DNA of 64,000 nt from Bacteroidales bacterium (GTDB taxonomy: Bacteria; Bacteroidota; Bacteroidia; Bacteroidales; JAQUTK01). The translations under genes were made by a program, and so were the position numbers. This document shows positions 40,730-50,500 of the stretch, one piece after another; positions within the stretch are counted from its first letter, which is position 1; every line of letters begins with the position of its first letter. The stretch covers positions 62,001 to 126,000 of the forward strand of contig JAQUTK010000001.1 of the NCBI GenBank assembly GCA_028709785.1, written 5' to 3'. The notes beneath the pieces are model-generated. The model was not told where the DNA came from. It did no database searches and saw only the letters and a program-made list of their open reading frames with translations.

Positions 40730-41031
40730 CCCCAGTCAAAATGCTTAATCAGATTAAGTATTTGTTCGTATTTAAAGGTTTCGAAGAGAGAAATGAATCA
40801 TTAATGTACAAAATTAAAACCATTGGAAAACACATCTCTTAAATTGACTACCATGAAGGCCCACTCTTTGAAACACTTTGCATGCCAGAGATACAGAAAT
40901 GTATCTCTGGCATTGTTGCTAAAAGAGATGAACGAAAAGACTAGGATATAACTATACTGATAACTACTCCATTCTGTAAATAATACGGAATAGGCGTTTA
41001 GGTCAATTGTTTTTAAATATAAAGTGATAAA

Positions 41032-41970
41032 ATGAAAAAGGGAACGGGTTTGTTAGTTGGTGTTTGTATTGTGTGTTTATGCAGTTGCAGTCCCAGGATT
41101 ATGGTGGATGTGGTGAAGTCATATCCGAAAACAGTATCAGATTCAGTCCGTGTTTTCGAACTTGGAGAGGTCGTTCCGAATGACGCAGAAGTTATCGGAC
41201 GTGTTGCGGTTGTTGACAATGGAATGTCAACCAACTGTCAATATAATCAGGTGCTGAAATTAGCAAAAGATAAAACAGCCGAAGCAGGAGGTAATGGATT
41301 GATGCTGACCTGGCATAAAACACCCTCTTTAATTAGTAGCACCTGTCATCAGATAGAAGGGAAGATGCTTTATCTTACAGATATGGTTATTGACACCACA
41401 GCACGAAATCCGGTGATGGAAGCTGAAGCCAAACAGCAAGAAATTATTGCCAAAGAGCGTAAACGATATATTGTACCCGCCAATACGCTCTATCTGCAAG
41501 GAGGATATGGCTTGATTATGAGTAAACTTTATTTGGCCGATGGGACAAAGGTAAGTCCGTTAGGTGGGTTGGAATGGAGAGTTGAGGTTAATCACACATA
41601 TAAAAGTGGATTTGGCGTCAGTGCCATTTATGCCGGATATCATCGTAAGATTAGCTCCTCGCAAGATTATGCTGATTATTATCTGCACTATGTGGCTCCG
41701 GCTCTGACATATTCTTTACGTGTAGACCACTTCATTGGTCACGTGGGTTTTGGTATGGGTCTAGGTTATTATGACGATGCTTCTAGTCAATGCGCAAGTT
41801 TTGCTTCAAATTTTGATTTTCGTTTTGAATATATGCTCTCTGAGAAAGTTGGGCTTAATCTTGCAATGAGTGATATGCTTATGACAATGCCAAAGAGGTA
41901 TCAGGTTAAAGATTTTAAGCCGGGAATTGAGAGACTATCCTTTACAACAGGAGTTCAGCTCTATTTTTAA
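41032..41970 (+). CDS. Lipoprotein with C-terminal beta-barrel-like domain
   Basis: The first 19 residues form a lipoprotein signal (C-L-C-S-C-S; lipidated Cys near residue 19). Residues about 25-130 form a small soluble domain (V-P-N-D-A-E-V-I-G-R-V-A-V, G-G-N-G-L-M-L-T-W-H) similar to domains seen in other Bacteroidetes lipoproteins. From residue about 145 the protein shows amphipathic strands (Y-L-Q-G-G-Y-G-L-I-M, V-G-F-G-M-G-L-G-Y-Y) and ends in V-Q-L-Y-F, as outer-membrane barrels do. A lipoprotein start with a barrel end is unusual. It is the first gene of the propeller/thioredoxin group; the next gene begins 20 bases on. Confidence 0.7.
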   Translation: MKKGTGLLVGVCIVCLCSCSPRIMVDVVKSYPKTVSDSVRVFELGEVVPNDAEVIGRVAVVDNGMSTNCQYNQVLKLAKDKTAEAGGNGLMLTWHKTPSLISSTCHQIEGKMLYLTDMVIDTTARNPVMEAEAKQQEIIAKERKRYIVPANTLYLQGGYGLIMSKLYLADGTKVSPLGGLEWRVEVNHTYKSGFGVSAIYAGYHRKISSSQDYADYYLHYVAPALTYSLRVDHFIGHVGFGMGLGYYDDASSQCASFASNFDFRFEYMLSEKVGLNLAMSDMLMTMPKRYQVKDFKPGIERLSFTTGVQLYF

Positions 41971-41989
41971 CAGGAAATATATGTCGCTT

Positions 41990-43183
41990 ATGAGATACAA
42001 TAACAACGTAGCACTTCTGCTTGCCGCAACTTTGACCTTGTTCTCATGCAAGAACAAGAGCTCGGAAGGACAATCTTCTTCCGAACTGAAAGTCTTTAAC
42101 CTGAGTGTTCCGGAAGATGATCTTCCCACACTGAATCTATCCCAGCTGGCTGATAGTGTAAGTTATGTAGCGATGGAAACGAACGATGATTGTTTGGCTT
42201 CTTTTGCGGTTCCCTGTGAAGGACGCATCTACTCTTTTTCGATAGCCATAGAAAAAAAAGAAGTTGCTTGCTTTGATATCAATTCCGGTAGGTTCTTGCA
42301 CAAAATAGGAAGAATGGGTGGATCTGAAGAAGAATATGCTCAATTGGGCTCTTTATGGGAAGATCCCATAAATAACCATTTTTACATAAATGCGGGTTCT
42401 AAAATAATAAAGTGTTATGATGAAAATGGGAAGTATATTAAAACCATTGAGCATAATTATGAGCAAGCGAATAAATTATGGGTATACAACGGTCTACTCT
42501 ATTTATATTCGGAGATTTATAGTAAAGACACAACGCAATGGGCACTCATTGATGTGGAGAGTGAGAAGGTACTATTTGAGACGAAGCATCCTTTTCATGA
42601 AACTTTTTCTCTTGGACATAAGGTCGGCCTATCCCTTTTTGAGTATCCAAGTAGTGGTTCGAGAGGTGACAAATACTACTATTATCAGCCATCAAGAGAT
42701 ACCGTTTTTTGTCTCCAGGGTAAAATGGTCAGTGCAGTCTGCCGGATAGATATTGACGGCATCCACGAAAAGAACGGTCAGATTAATCAAGCGGTGTTTT
42801 CGAAAGAGGGGCATTATGTGAGTGTTGCCTCATTTGAGATATTTGATAGCAAGCTTTTGGCTGTATGCAACTATTCAGATGGAGAGAATGAGAGGTGTTT
42901 TTATGCGTTGCTCAATCTAAAGGATGGCACCATCTCATACTATGATGCACGGATAGTTAATGATCTGGACGGCGGACCGGATATTTTATCTTTGAAGAGT
43001 TTTTATGAAAGCCTCTCTGTAGAAGACCTCAAGAATGATGAAGAGATATACAACAGCTATTTCACCCCGGGGGTAAAAGCGAAATTGAAAGACCAGGAAG
43101 GTAAGTTTCAACGGATATTGGAGCCGCTCGAGGGGGATGCCAATCCGATAATAAGGATTGTGCATTGGAAGAAGGATGTGTAG
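41990..43183 (+). CDS. Six-bladed beta-propeller lipoprotein (copy A)
   Basis: The start M-R-Y-N-N-N was chosen because it gives a clean lipoprotein signal (L-T-L-F-S-C) and is shared with the second copy; an ATG at 41981 is possible. The 397-residue protein fits the BF3164-like/six-bladed propeller lipoproteins of Bacteroides: L-S-Q-L-A-D-S-V-S-Y-V-A-M-E-T, K-I-G-R-M-G-G-S-E-E-E-Y and I-K-C-Y-D-E-N-G-K-Y. No catalytic site is evident. It is probably displayed on the cell envelope as a binding or scaffold protein. It is nearly identical to 44480-45670 except in residues about 60-140. Confidence 0.82.
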   Translation: MRYNNNVALLLAATLTLFSCKNKSSEGQSSSELKVFNLSVPEDDLPTLNLSQLADSVSYVAMETNDDCLASFAVPCEGRIYSFSIAIEKKEVACFDINSGRFLHKIGRMGGSEEEYAQLGSLWEDPINNHFYINAGSKIIKCYDENGKYIKTIEHNYEQANKLWVYNGLLYLYSEIYSKDTTQWALIDVESEKVLFETKHPFHETFSLGHKVGLSLFEYPSSGSRGDKYYYYQPSRDTVFCLQGKMVSAVCRIDIDGIHEKNGQINQAVFSKEGHYVSVASFEIFDSKLLAVCNYSDGENERCFYALLNLKDGTISYYDARIVNDLDGGPDILSLKSFYESLSVEDLKNDEEIYNSYFTPGVKAKLKDQEGKFQRILEPLEGDANPIIRIVHWKKDV

Positions 43184-43203
43184 ATAGTTTTGTTGTTCGG
43201 ACT
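41990..43203 (+). repeat. 1.2-kb direct repeat, copy A
   Basis: From the start codon to about 20 bases past the stop codon this stretch repeats at 44480-45691. The match stops abruptly at both ends. The C-terminal half is almost identical; the stretch for residues about 60-140 has many replacements. Confidence 0.9.
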
Positions 43204-43240
43204 GATCTATTTGACAATAACGAGGAATATACTATGTAAA

Positions 43241-44401
43241 ATGAAAATAAAATTTGTGTTTTTTCTAATGATGATTGGAGCTTTTAACCCCCTCTTGTCA
43301 TATGCTCAGAACAAATATTTGAATGTTCAGCTTGATGGAGTCAAATACGACTCGCTGTTTATATTTTATAGCAAGAAAGGCATGAGTGACAGATTGAAAA
43401 TTGCAGGTGAAAAAAAAGACAATGTCTTTCGCTTTACTATTCCTGATTCAGTTCATAGCTCACTTCCATACTTTATGTTGACTCCAAGATCATTTAATAA
43501 TGAGAACTATACAAATTGTATTACTAATTTTCTGTACATCAATAGTACAGATACAAGCGTGGTTGCGATGTTTAACTTTGAAAATGATGAGCAAATACTT
43601 CATGCAAAATATCTTGACTCGATTGTTCATGAGAAAGAACTATTTTCCATAAGAATAAACAGCAAAGACTCTTTTGTATACGGAAGAACAGAAATAGAAC
43701 GATTTGTTCTTGTGGATCCTATCAGCCCGGATACGAAAATCAGGCTAAGTGAACCATCTTATTGTTCTTTCTGGAAAAAGAAAGATTTATCGACATATAA
43801 TGAGTTGTTGGAATATTATTCATCATTGTCTTTGAAAAATCCTAACTCAAGGTATTTGATTACAAATGTTTCATCCGGATTGAATAAATTTAAAACGCGT
43901 GCAGATGTCATGCGTGTATTTAATAATTTCTCAGAGAGTAACAAAGAATCAATATGGGGGCAGAAGATTAAGAAATATCTTGCGATAACCCACTTTGAGA
44001 ATATTCTATTACCAAACGGAATGACTCGAAAAATGGAACCGATTATTCAAGATTCTTCCAAATTTAATCTCATAGCATTCTCAGCTTCCTGGTGCGGACC
44101 TTGTCACAGACAAATACCACTACTGAAAGAAGTGTATAAAGACTTGAAGGGTAAGCTGGATATCACCTATATATCTCTTGATGAAAAAGAAACGATAAAT
44201 AACTGGAAAGAACTAATGAAAAAAGAACAGATTCCTTGGAGAAGCTTGCTGGCAGCAAATGATCTAAAAGCAATTACTGATAGGTATTTTGTTAAGGATA
44301 TCCCTCATCTGACTCTTGTTCATCCGAATGGTGAGATGGAAGTAATGGACTTAAGCGTAGATAAAGAAAGGTTATATTCAATCGTCAGAAAAAATCAGTG
44401 A
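43241..44401 (+). CDS. TlpA-like thioredoxin-family protein
   Basis: The start at 43241 (M-K-I-K-F-V-F-F) gives a signal peptide ending L-S-Y-A-Q; an upstream in-frame TTG at 43190 is not needed. Residues about 25-240 form an unassigned N-terminal domain like those of Bacteroidetes DUF4369/TlpA proteins. The C-terminal thioredoxin domain has the redox pair in S-W-C285-G-P-C288-H-R and the cis-Pro in D-I-P-H-L-T-L. It should act in the periplasm as a disulfide reductase or cytochrome-maturation-type protein. The gene looks AT-richer than the propeller genes on either side, and it separates the two repeats. Confidence 0.87.
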   Translation: MKIKFVFFLMMIGAFNPLLSYAQNKYLNVQLDGVKYDSLFIFYSKKGMSDRLKIAGEKKDNVFRFTIPDSVHSSLPYFMLTPRSFNNENYTNCITNFLYINSTDTSVVAMFNFENDEQILHAKYLDSIVHEKELFSIRINSKDSFVYGRTEIERFVLVDPISPDTKIRLSEPSYCSFWKKKDLSTYNELLEYYSSLSLKNPNSRYLITNVSSGLNKFKTRADVMRVFNNFSESNKESIWGQKIKKYLAITHFENILLPNGMTRKMEPIIQDSSKFNLIAFSASWCGPCHRQIPLLKEVYKDLKGKLDITYISLDEKETINNWKELMKKEQIPWRSLLAANDLKAITDRYFVKDIPHLTLVHPNGEMEVMDLSVDKERLYSIVRKNQ

Positions 44402-44479
44402 TACGTACTTCTCAATGTGTATCAGAATCTCTTTGCACAAGAGTATCTTTTTATATGTTTCCGCAAATACAATAATAGA

Positions 44480-45670
44480 ATGAGATACAATAACAACGCG
44501 ACACTTCTGCTTGCCGCAACTTTAACCTTGCTCTCATGTAAGAATAAGAGCTCGGAAGGACAATCTTCTTCCGAACTGAAAGTCTTTAACCTGAGTGTTC
44601 CGGAGAGTGATCTTCCCAAACTGAATCTATCCCAGCTGGCTGATAGTGTAAGTTATGTAGCTATGGAAACGAACGATGATTGTTTGGCAACTTTAGCGGT
44701 TCCCGGTGAAGGACGCATCTACTCTTTTTCGTTAGCCAAAGAAAATAAAGAAGTTGCTTGCTTGGATTTGAATACCGGTCGATTCTTGCACAAAATAGGA
44801 AGAATGGGTGGATCTGAAGAAGAATTTTCTGAACTAAGACAATCAAATGAAGATCCGGTTGACCACCATTTTTATGTAGGTCTGGGCTGTAAAATTAAGT
44901 GTTATGATGAGAATGGAAAGTATGTTAAAACCATTAAGCATGATTATGAACAGGCGGGTCGCTTTTGGGTATACAACGGTCTGCTCTATTTATATTCGGA
45001 GATTTATAGTAAAGACACAACGCAATGGGCACTCATTGATGTGGAGAGTGAGAAGGTGTTGTTTGAGAAGAAGCATCCTTTTCATGAAACTTTTTCTCTT
45101 GGACATAAAGTTGGCCTGTCCCTTTTTGAGAATCCAAGTAGTGGTTCGATAGGTGACAAATACTACTATTATCAGCCATCAAGAGATACCGTTTTCTGTC
45201 TCCAAGGTAAAACGGTCAGTGCGGTCTGCCGGATAGATATTGACGGCATCCACGACAAGAACGGTCAGATTAATCAATCTGTATTTTCGAAAGAGGGGCA
45301 TTATGTAAGTGTTGCCTCATTTGAGATATTTGATAGCAAGCTTTTGGCTGTATGCAACTATTCAGATGGAGAGAATGAGAGGTGTTATTATGCGTTGCTC
45401 AATCTGAAGGATGGCACCATCTCTTACTATGATGCACGTATTGTTAATGATCTGGACGGCGGACCGGATATTTTATCTTTGAAGAGTTTTTATGAAAGCC
45501 TCTCTGTTGAAGACCTCAAGAATGATGAAGAGATATACAACAGCTATTTCACCCCGGGGGTAAAAGCGAAGTTGAAAGATCAGGAAGGTAAATTTCAACG
45601 CATATTGGAGCCGCTCGAGGGGGATGCTAATCCGATAATAAGGATTGTGCATTGGAAAAAGGATGTGTAG
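44480..45670 (+). CDS. Six-bladed beta-propeller lipoprotein (copy B)
   Basis: A 396-residue near-duplicate of the lipoprotein at 41990-43183, with the same signal (L-T-L-L-S-C) and the same last 250 residues apart from a few changes. It is one residue shorter (C-K-I-K against S-K-I-I-K near residue 120). The stretch of residues about 60-140 differs much more than the rest, for example E-E-E-F-S-E-L-R-Q-S-N against E-E-E-Y-A-Q-L-G-S-L-W. It is the last gene of the group and ends 95 bases before hipB. Either recent duplication with local diversification or gene conversion would give this pattern. Confidence 0.82.
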   Translation: MRYNNNATLLLAATLTLLSCKNKSSEGQSSSELKVFNLSVPESDLPKLNLSQLADSVSYVAMETNDDCLATLAVPGEGRIYSFSLAKENKEVACLDLNTGRFLHKIGRMGGSEEEFSELRQSNEDPVDHHFYVGLGCKIKCYDENGKYVKTIKHDYEQAGRFWVYNGLLYLYSEIYSKDTTQWALIDVESEKVLFEKKHPFHETFSLGHKVGLSLFENPSSGSIGDKYYYYQPSRDTVFCLQGKTVSAVCRIDIDGIHDKNGQINQSVFSKEGHYVSVASFEIFDSKLLAVCNYSDGENERCYYALLNLKDGTISYYDARIVNDLDGGPDILSLKSFYESLSVEDLKNDEEIYNSYFTPGVKAKLKDQEGKFQRILEPLEGDANPIIRIVHWKKDV

Positions 45671-45691
45671 ATAGCTTTAATTGTTCGGACT
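44480..45691 (+). repeat. 1.2-kb direct repeat, copy B
   Basis: Second copy of 41990-43203. Its right end falls eight bases before the outer arm of the hip operator (45699). Confidence 0.9.
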
Positions 45692-45698
45692 ATTATAT

Positions 45699-45764
45699 CT
45701 TGATAATGTTTGCAAATATGAACAAATCAAATTATATTTGCGCATAATAATAAACATTATCAAG
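45699..45764 (+). promoter_or_regulatory. hip operator and promoter (nested inverted repeats)
   Basis: Outer arms 45699-45711 and 45752-45764 are perfect 13-base reverse complements. Inner arms 45712-45719 and 45734-45741 are perfect 8-base ones. A TTTG at 45709-45712 and TATATTTG at 45733-45740 (20 bases apart) lie within these arms, so HipB bound here should block the promoter. The repeat ends directly before the hipB start codon. Confidence 0.8.
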
Positions 45765-46067
45765 ATGAAGAGAGCACTTTTGCCAAGCCAGCAAAGGACT
45801 TTGAGTGCCTTTGGGGAAAATATTAAGTTTGCGCGACTTCGACGCGACTTGTCTTCCGAACAGGTTGCCGAGCGTGCCGGTATATCCCGCAATACACTGA
45901 TCAAAATAGAAAAAGGAGATGAGGGTGTTGCGATTGGCTTTTATTTTCGGGTGATTGCCGTACTCGGATTAGATAAGGACTTACTGCTTGTGGCCAAGGA
46001 TGATGAACTGGGAAGAAGGTTGCAGGATGCTAAGTTGGTGGTAAAGGAACGGGCCTCAAAGAAATAA
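45765..46067 (+). CDS. hipB: HipB-like XRE antitoxin/repressor
   Basis: The ATG at 45765 was chosen because the longer frame starts inside the operator. The 100-residue protein holds a helix-turn-helix of the Xre/Cro type at about residues 17-70 (F-G-E-N-I-K-F-A-R-L-R-R, Q-V-A-E-R-A-G-I-S-R-N-T-L-I-K-I-E-K-G). Its C-terminal tail is short, basic and probably flexible. HipB proteins neutralise HipA and repress their own operon. The next gene, hipA, starts three bases after the stop codon. The nested palindromes upstream are its likely binding site. Confidence 0.9.
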   Translation: MKRALLPSQQRTLSAFGENIKFARLRRDLSSEQVAERAGISRNTLIKIEKGDEGVAIGFYFRVIAVLGLDKDLLLVAKDDELGRRLQDAKLVVKERASKK

Positions 46068-46070
46068 AAG

Positions 46071-47330
46071 ATGGCACAAAACAGGGATTTATTTGTTTAT
46101 ATTGATCTGGAGGATTCAGATTCTCCTCTCTTGATGGGAATGCTTCACTGCGAAATGCTACGTGGCAAAGAGGTCTTCTCATTTGAGAATGATCCCGGAT
46201 GGCTGAGAGACAGACGTGCCCGGATCGTGGATCCGGATCTGGCTTTGTTTGTTGGTAAGCAATATCTCCCTGCAAATAAAACTAATTTTGGTCTATTTCT
46301 AGATTCAGCTCCTGACCGTTGGGGAAGAACCTTGATGAGGAGACGTGAAGTGATTATGGCTCGTAGCGAGGGAAGAGCTGTGCGGACACTGACCGAAGTG
46401 GATTATCTGCTGGGTGTTTATGATGGCAATAGGATGGGGGCTTTGCGTTTTAAGCTGTCGCCGGAACAAGACTTTATGGATAACAACAAAGCGATGGCTA
46501 CTCCACCGTGGACTTTTATCCGTGATCTGGAATTTGCCAGTCTGCAACTAGAAAAGGATGAATTGATGAATGAAGCGGATAATGTACGCTGGTTGAATAT
46601 GCTTATGGCCCCGGGTTCTTCACTGGGTGGTGCCAGACCCAAAGCAAATGTGCTTGATCAGAATGGTGCTCTTTGGATTGCAAAGTTTCCAAGCGGACAG
46701 GATACGAAAGATGTCGGTGCATGGGAGTTGGTGACTGCTAAACTGGCGCAGGAATGTGGTGTTAGAATGGCAGATTGCAAAGCAGATCGGTTTAGTGGCA
46801 GGCAACATACGTTTCTTACCAAACGGTTTGACCGGAGCGAAAAGGGTAAACGCATCCATTTTGCTTCAGCAATGACTCTGCTTGGTTATACCGATGGAGC
46901 TGATTATGTAGAAGGGGTTAGTTATCTGGAACTTGCCGAATGGATCACGAGGAACTGTGACAACGTATCGGCTAACCTGGAACAGTTATGGCGAAGGATC
47001 GTATTTAATATTGCCGTTTCAAATTGTGATGATCATTTGCGGAATCATGGGTTTTTGCTAACTCCAAAAGGTTGGACGCTCTCTCCGGCTTATGATATCA
47101 ATCCTGATGAAATGGGTACCGGGCTAAAACTAAATATTTCGGAAGATGATAATTCGCTGGATTTTGAACTGGCTGTAAGTGTGGCGGAATATTTTGGCTT
47201 AAATGGAAAGCAGGCTGAAGAGATATTGAATGAAGTGAAAAAATCTGTTTCCAACTGGCAAAAGATGGCTGATAAATATGGTATCTCAAGGTCTGAGCAG
47301 GAGCTGGTCAGAAATGCTTTCAGATATTAA
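46071..47330 (+). CDS. hipA: HipA-family serine/threonine kinase toxin
   Basis: A 419-residue HipA protein. The N-terminal subdomain and the flexible P-loop (G-S-S-L-G-G-A-R-P-K, residues 182-191) are followed by the kinase core with the catalytic Asp at about 320 in N-C-D-D-H-L-R-N-H and the metal-binding Asp at 342 in S-P-A-Y-D-I-N-P. All catalytic positions look intact. HipA kinases of the E. coli type phosphorylate glutamyl-tRNA synthetase and cause growth arrest; other HipA branches have other targets. The target here is unknown. It forms a complete toxin-antitoxin pair with hipB, and a hairpin follows the stop codon. Confidence 0.93.
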   Translation: MAQNRDLFVYIDLEDSDSPLLMGMLHCEMLRGKEVFSFENDPGWLRDRRARIVDPDLALFVGKQYLPANKTNFGLFLDSAPDRWGRTLMRRREVIMARSEGRAVRTLTEVDYLLGVYDGNRMGALRFKLSPEQDFMDNNKAMATPPWTFIRDLEFASLQLEKDELMNEADNVRWLNMLMAPGSSLGGARPKANVLDQNGALWIAKFPSGQDTKDVGAWELVTAKLAQECGVRMADCKADRFSGRQHTFLTKRFDRSEKGKRIHFASAMTLLGYTDGADYVEGVSYLELAEWITRNCDNVSANLEQLWRRIVFNIAVSNCDDHLRNHGFLLTPKGWTLSPAYDINPDEMGTGLKLNISEDDNSLDFELAVSVAEYFGLNGKQAEEILNEVKKSVSNWQKMADKYGISRSEQELVRNAFRY

Positions 47331-47340
47331 TTCCAATGGA

Positions 47341-47368
47341 CAACACTTTTTGCAGGGAAAAAGTGTTG
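47341..47368 (+). terminator. Hairpin after hipA
   Basis: A perfect 11-bp stem (47341-47351 with 47358-47368) with a 6-base loop lies 10 bases past the hipA stop. It lacks a strong T-run, so termination is probable, not certain. Confidence 0.5.
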
Positions 47369-47491
47369 CTTGATTACACTTTCTTCAACTTTATATAAAT
47401 ATAAAGCGATCGACAAACGGTCCTTTGGAGAGATAGTTGGATATATTGAAACTCTTTTTTTATGAAATGGGAAACAAGTCGGAAAAAATAG

Positions 47492-47499
47492 TATTTTTG
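47492..47499 (+). promoter_or_regulatory. -7 box (TATTTTTG) for the fused dehydrogenase
   Basis: TATTTTTG lies 25 bases before the start codon at 47525. No TTTG at standard spacing. Confidence 0.45.
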
Positions 47500-47524
47500 C
47501 TTCACTTTATTTTAATACCCTTTT

Positions 47525-50500
47525 ATGAAAAGAATTACTTCCCATCCTGTATTACCGGTTTCCGAGGGGGAACCGACGACATTCCTTTTTAATGGAGTTC
47601 AAGTTTCAGCCATCAAAGGCTTTACAATAGCTGCTGCCTTACATCAGGCTGGTTTTCCGGTGCATAGTCATAGTGTGAGGGGGCGAAGCCGTTCGCTCAA
47701 CTGTGGTATCGGTAAATGTGGTGCGTGCGAAATGATGGTGGATGGAGAGACAAAACGGATCTGCATCACGAAAGTGGATGGTGTGCGGGAGGTGATTGAA
47801 GCGAAGGAACAAAACTTTATACCCGAACAACGGGTGGATACATGCGACGAACCGATTACGGTGTATCGTACCGATGTGGCGATTGTGGGAGCGGGGCCTG
47901 CCGGACTGGCCTGCCGGGAGACGCTGAAAGAACTGGGTATCCATTCGATTGTGGTGGATAGCAATGATCATATCGGCGGACAGTTTCTGATGCAGACACA
48001 TGCGTTCTTTTTCTTTGAGAAAGAGAAACGGTTTGGTGGAATGAGAGGGTTTGATATTGCCCGCACCTTGGCGGGAGATAGCCGGGATGGTATCTTTTTG
48101 AACTCTACTGTTTGGGATATCCTGGACGACGGACGGATTGCCGTGAAGGATCTGAAGAATAAACGTAACTTTTATATCGAACCGCAGGCATTGGTGGTCG
48201 CCACCGGTGCTGTGCCTTTTATGCCTGCTTTCGAGAATGATGATGTGCCGGGTGTCTATACCGCAGCAGTGGTACAGAAGATGATGAACACGGAATTTAC
48301 TTTGTTGGGTAAGAATGTGCTGACGGTGGGGGCGGGAAATATCGGTTATCTTACTTCGTATCAGTTGATGCAGGCCGGCGCCAACGTGAAGGCGATCATT
48401 GAGGCGATGCCACGTGAAGGAGGCTTTCCGGTACAGGCAAACCGTGTGCGACGTCTGGGTATTCCGGTCATGACATCGCACATGTTGCTCCGTGCGATCC
48501 CGAATGAGGATTATTCGGGAATAACGGGGGCTGTGATTGCGGAGTGCGCCAACTTTAAAGCGATTCCGGGTACAGAGAGGGTTTTGGAAGGAATCGATGC
48601 GATTAATATTTGTACCGGACTGCTTCCTGATAACCAGTTACTATCGAAAGGTGATTTGTACTTTGGCAGGAAGTGTGTGGGTGTTGGTGATGCGGTGCGT
48701 ATCGGTGAAGGGACAACAGCGGTGCTGCGTGGCAAACAGGCGGCATATGAGTTGGCTCAGGAATTGGGTGTGCGTTATGATTATCAGACCTTCTTGAATG
48801 TGTCGAAGGAGTATGTTGAGTCGCAGCAACATCCGGTACGGATCAAGGAGAAGCCTTCGCAACCGGAGAGTGAAAGGGCTTTCAGCAAACCGTTTGTAAT
48901 GCTGGATTGTCTCTACGGTTTTGCCTGCAATCCGTGTGCATTTTCATGTAAGTATGGAGCTATCACGAAGAGTTCGGCTGCTACCACTCCTGAGATCGAT
49001 TATTCGAAATGTATCGGTTGCATGGATTGTGTGTCGCAATGTCCCGGACTGGCAATATTTGGTTATGATCTGAAAAGACAGTTACTGACTTTGCCTGTGG
49101 AGTTTGAAGTGAAAGAAGGTTGCGAGGTGTGGCTGGTGGATGATACCGGATTACGAATTGATCAGGGTGTGGTGGAAAAGATTCTTAAAAAGCAAACCAA
49201 AACGAATCTGGCGCGCATCAAAGTGGCTCATCTGGAAGGAGAAGATCTGACCCAGGTTACCGGTTTTATTCCAAAAGAGGCTTATCCTGAAAAGATCTCT
49301 CTGAAACCTTATGTGGAGAGTGAAGCTGAGGGTTTTGTCTGTCATTGCGAGGATGTAAGCATGAATGACTTGCTGAAAATGATTGGCGACCGGAAATTTA
49401 TTTCGATTGATGAGGTCAAACATGTGACCCGACTGGGCATGGGACCTTGCCGCGGCAAGCGATGTATCTCCCGGTTGCGGATGAAACTGCGGGAGAAAGG
49501 CATCGAATTGGTGGGTGATGCTACACCGCGGGCTCCGATGTCTACTCGTATGTTGATGAAAGATATCTATCCGAAACAAGGCAAACTGGAGTGCTATACG
49601 GTGGATGCGCCGAAAGAGGTGAGAGAGACGGAGGTGTTGATCGCCGGTGGCGGTATCGCCGGTAGTGCTCTTTACCGTTATTTTGCGGAGGCGGGTAAGA
49701 AAGTGGTTCTGGTGAATGTGGACAGAGGGGCTTCCTGGCGTGCGATCGGGGGCGGACGACCAGCTTTTTCGGTACCTGAACTGTCGGAGATTGCTGTTCA
49801 TAATCAGGAGATTTTCAAGGAGATTCAGCAGAAATACAATATTCATTACAGGGAAACAAGGTATATCACTTTTGCACATGATGAGGATACTTATCGTTCG
49901 TTGGAGAACTCTTGCACCTGGTCGAATGCGTATCTGATCGATAAGAAAGATTTTGTAAAAGAGGTCTCTCCGTACTTTAATCCGAATCAAAAGACCTATT
50001 TTGCAGCGCAGGTATCGCAGCATTGTTGGCAGGCTTCACCGGGAAGGGTGGTCGATTATATCCGCTGGAAAGGAAATGAGAAGGGTGGTGTCCTAATGGA
50101 AGATACACGGGTGGTCGAAGTACATAAGGAGGGCGAGAAGTATCATGTGCTACTGATGACTCATGATCAGAAGTATGTGGAGTATAGCTGTGATCACTTT
50201 GTAAATGCGTTGGGCTATAATGCGGAGCATTTTGCGCGGATGCTGGGAGTGTACACCGGACTCTATGCGGTGAAACATCAGGCGCTGATCACGCAACGGT
50301 TGCCTCGTCTGGGCAAGGAGGGGGATATACTCGATATGTTGATTGACAGACGAAAACGGAATGATTTCTCTGCAGTCTATGGACAGCAGTTTGCCGACAC
50401 GGGACAGATTATCGCGTGCGCGTCGCCGGCAGTGGATGCGAAGGACTCGATTCATCGTTTTGATGATCTGAAGTTTAACACGCGGGCTTTTATGGAGATT

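Larger units (their letters stand above)
40427..41031. other. Long divergent intergenic region with a possible leader
   Basis: About 600 bases without a secure gene. It holds the minus-strand box at 40449-40456 and a full plus-strand promoter at 40700-40729. A 32-codon open frame lies at 40853-40951, with a perfect 12-bp hairpin (40883-40894 with 40901-40912) inside it. If the plus promoter drives the gene at 41032, the leader is almost 300 bases. No known riboswitch was recognised. Confidence 0.5.

Noticed and set aside
41927..41989. Longer N-terminus for the first propeller lipoprotein
   Set aside because: It would overlap the barrel gene and hide the lipoprotein signal that the second copy shares.
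41990..45691. Composite transposon made by the two 1.2-kb direct repeats
   Set aside because: The repeats encode lipoproteins, carry no transposase and show no terminal inverted repeats or target duplications.
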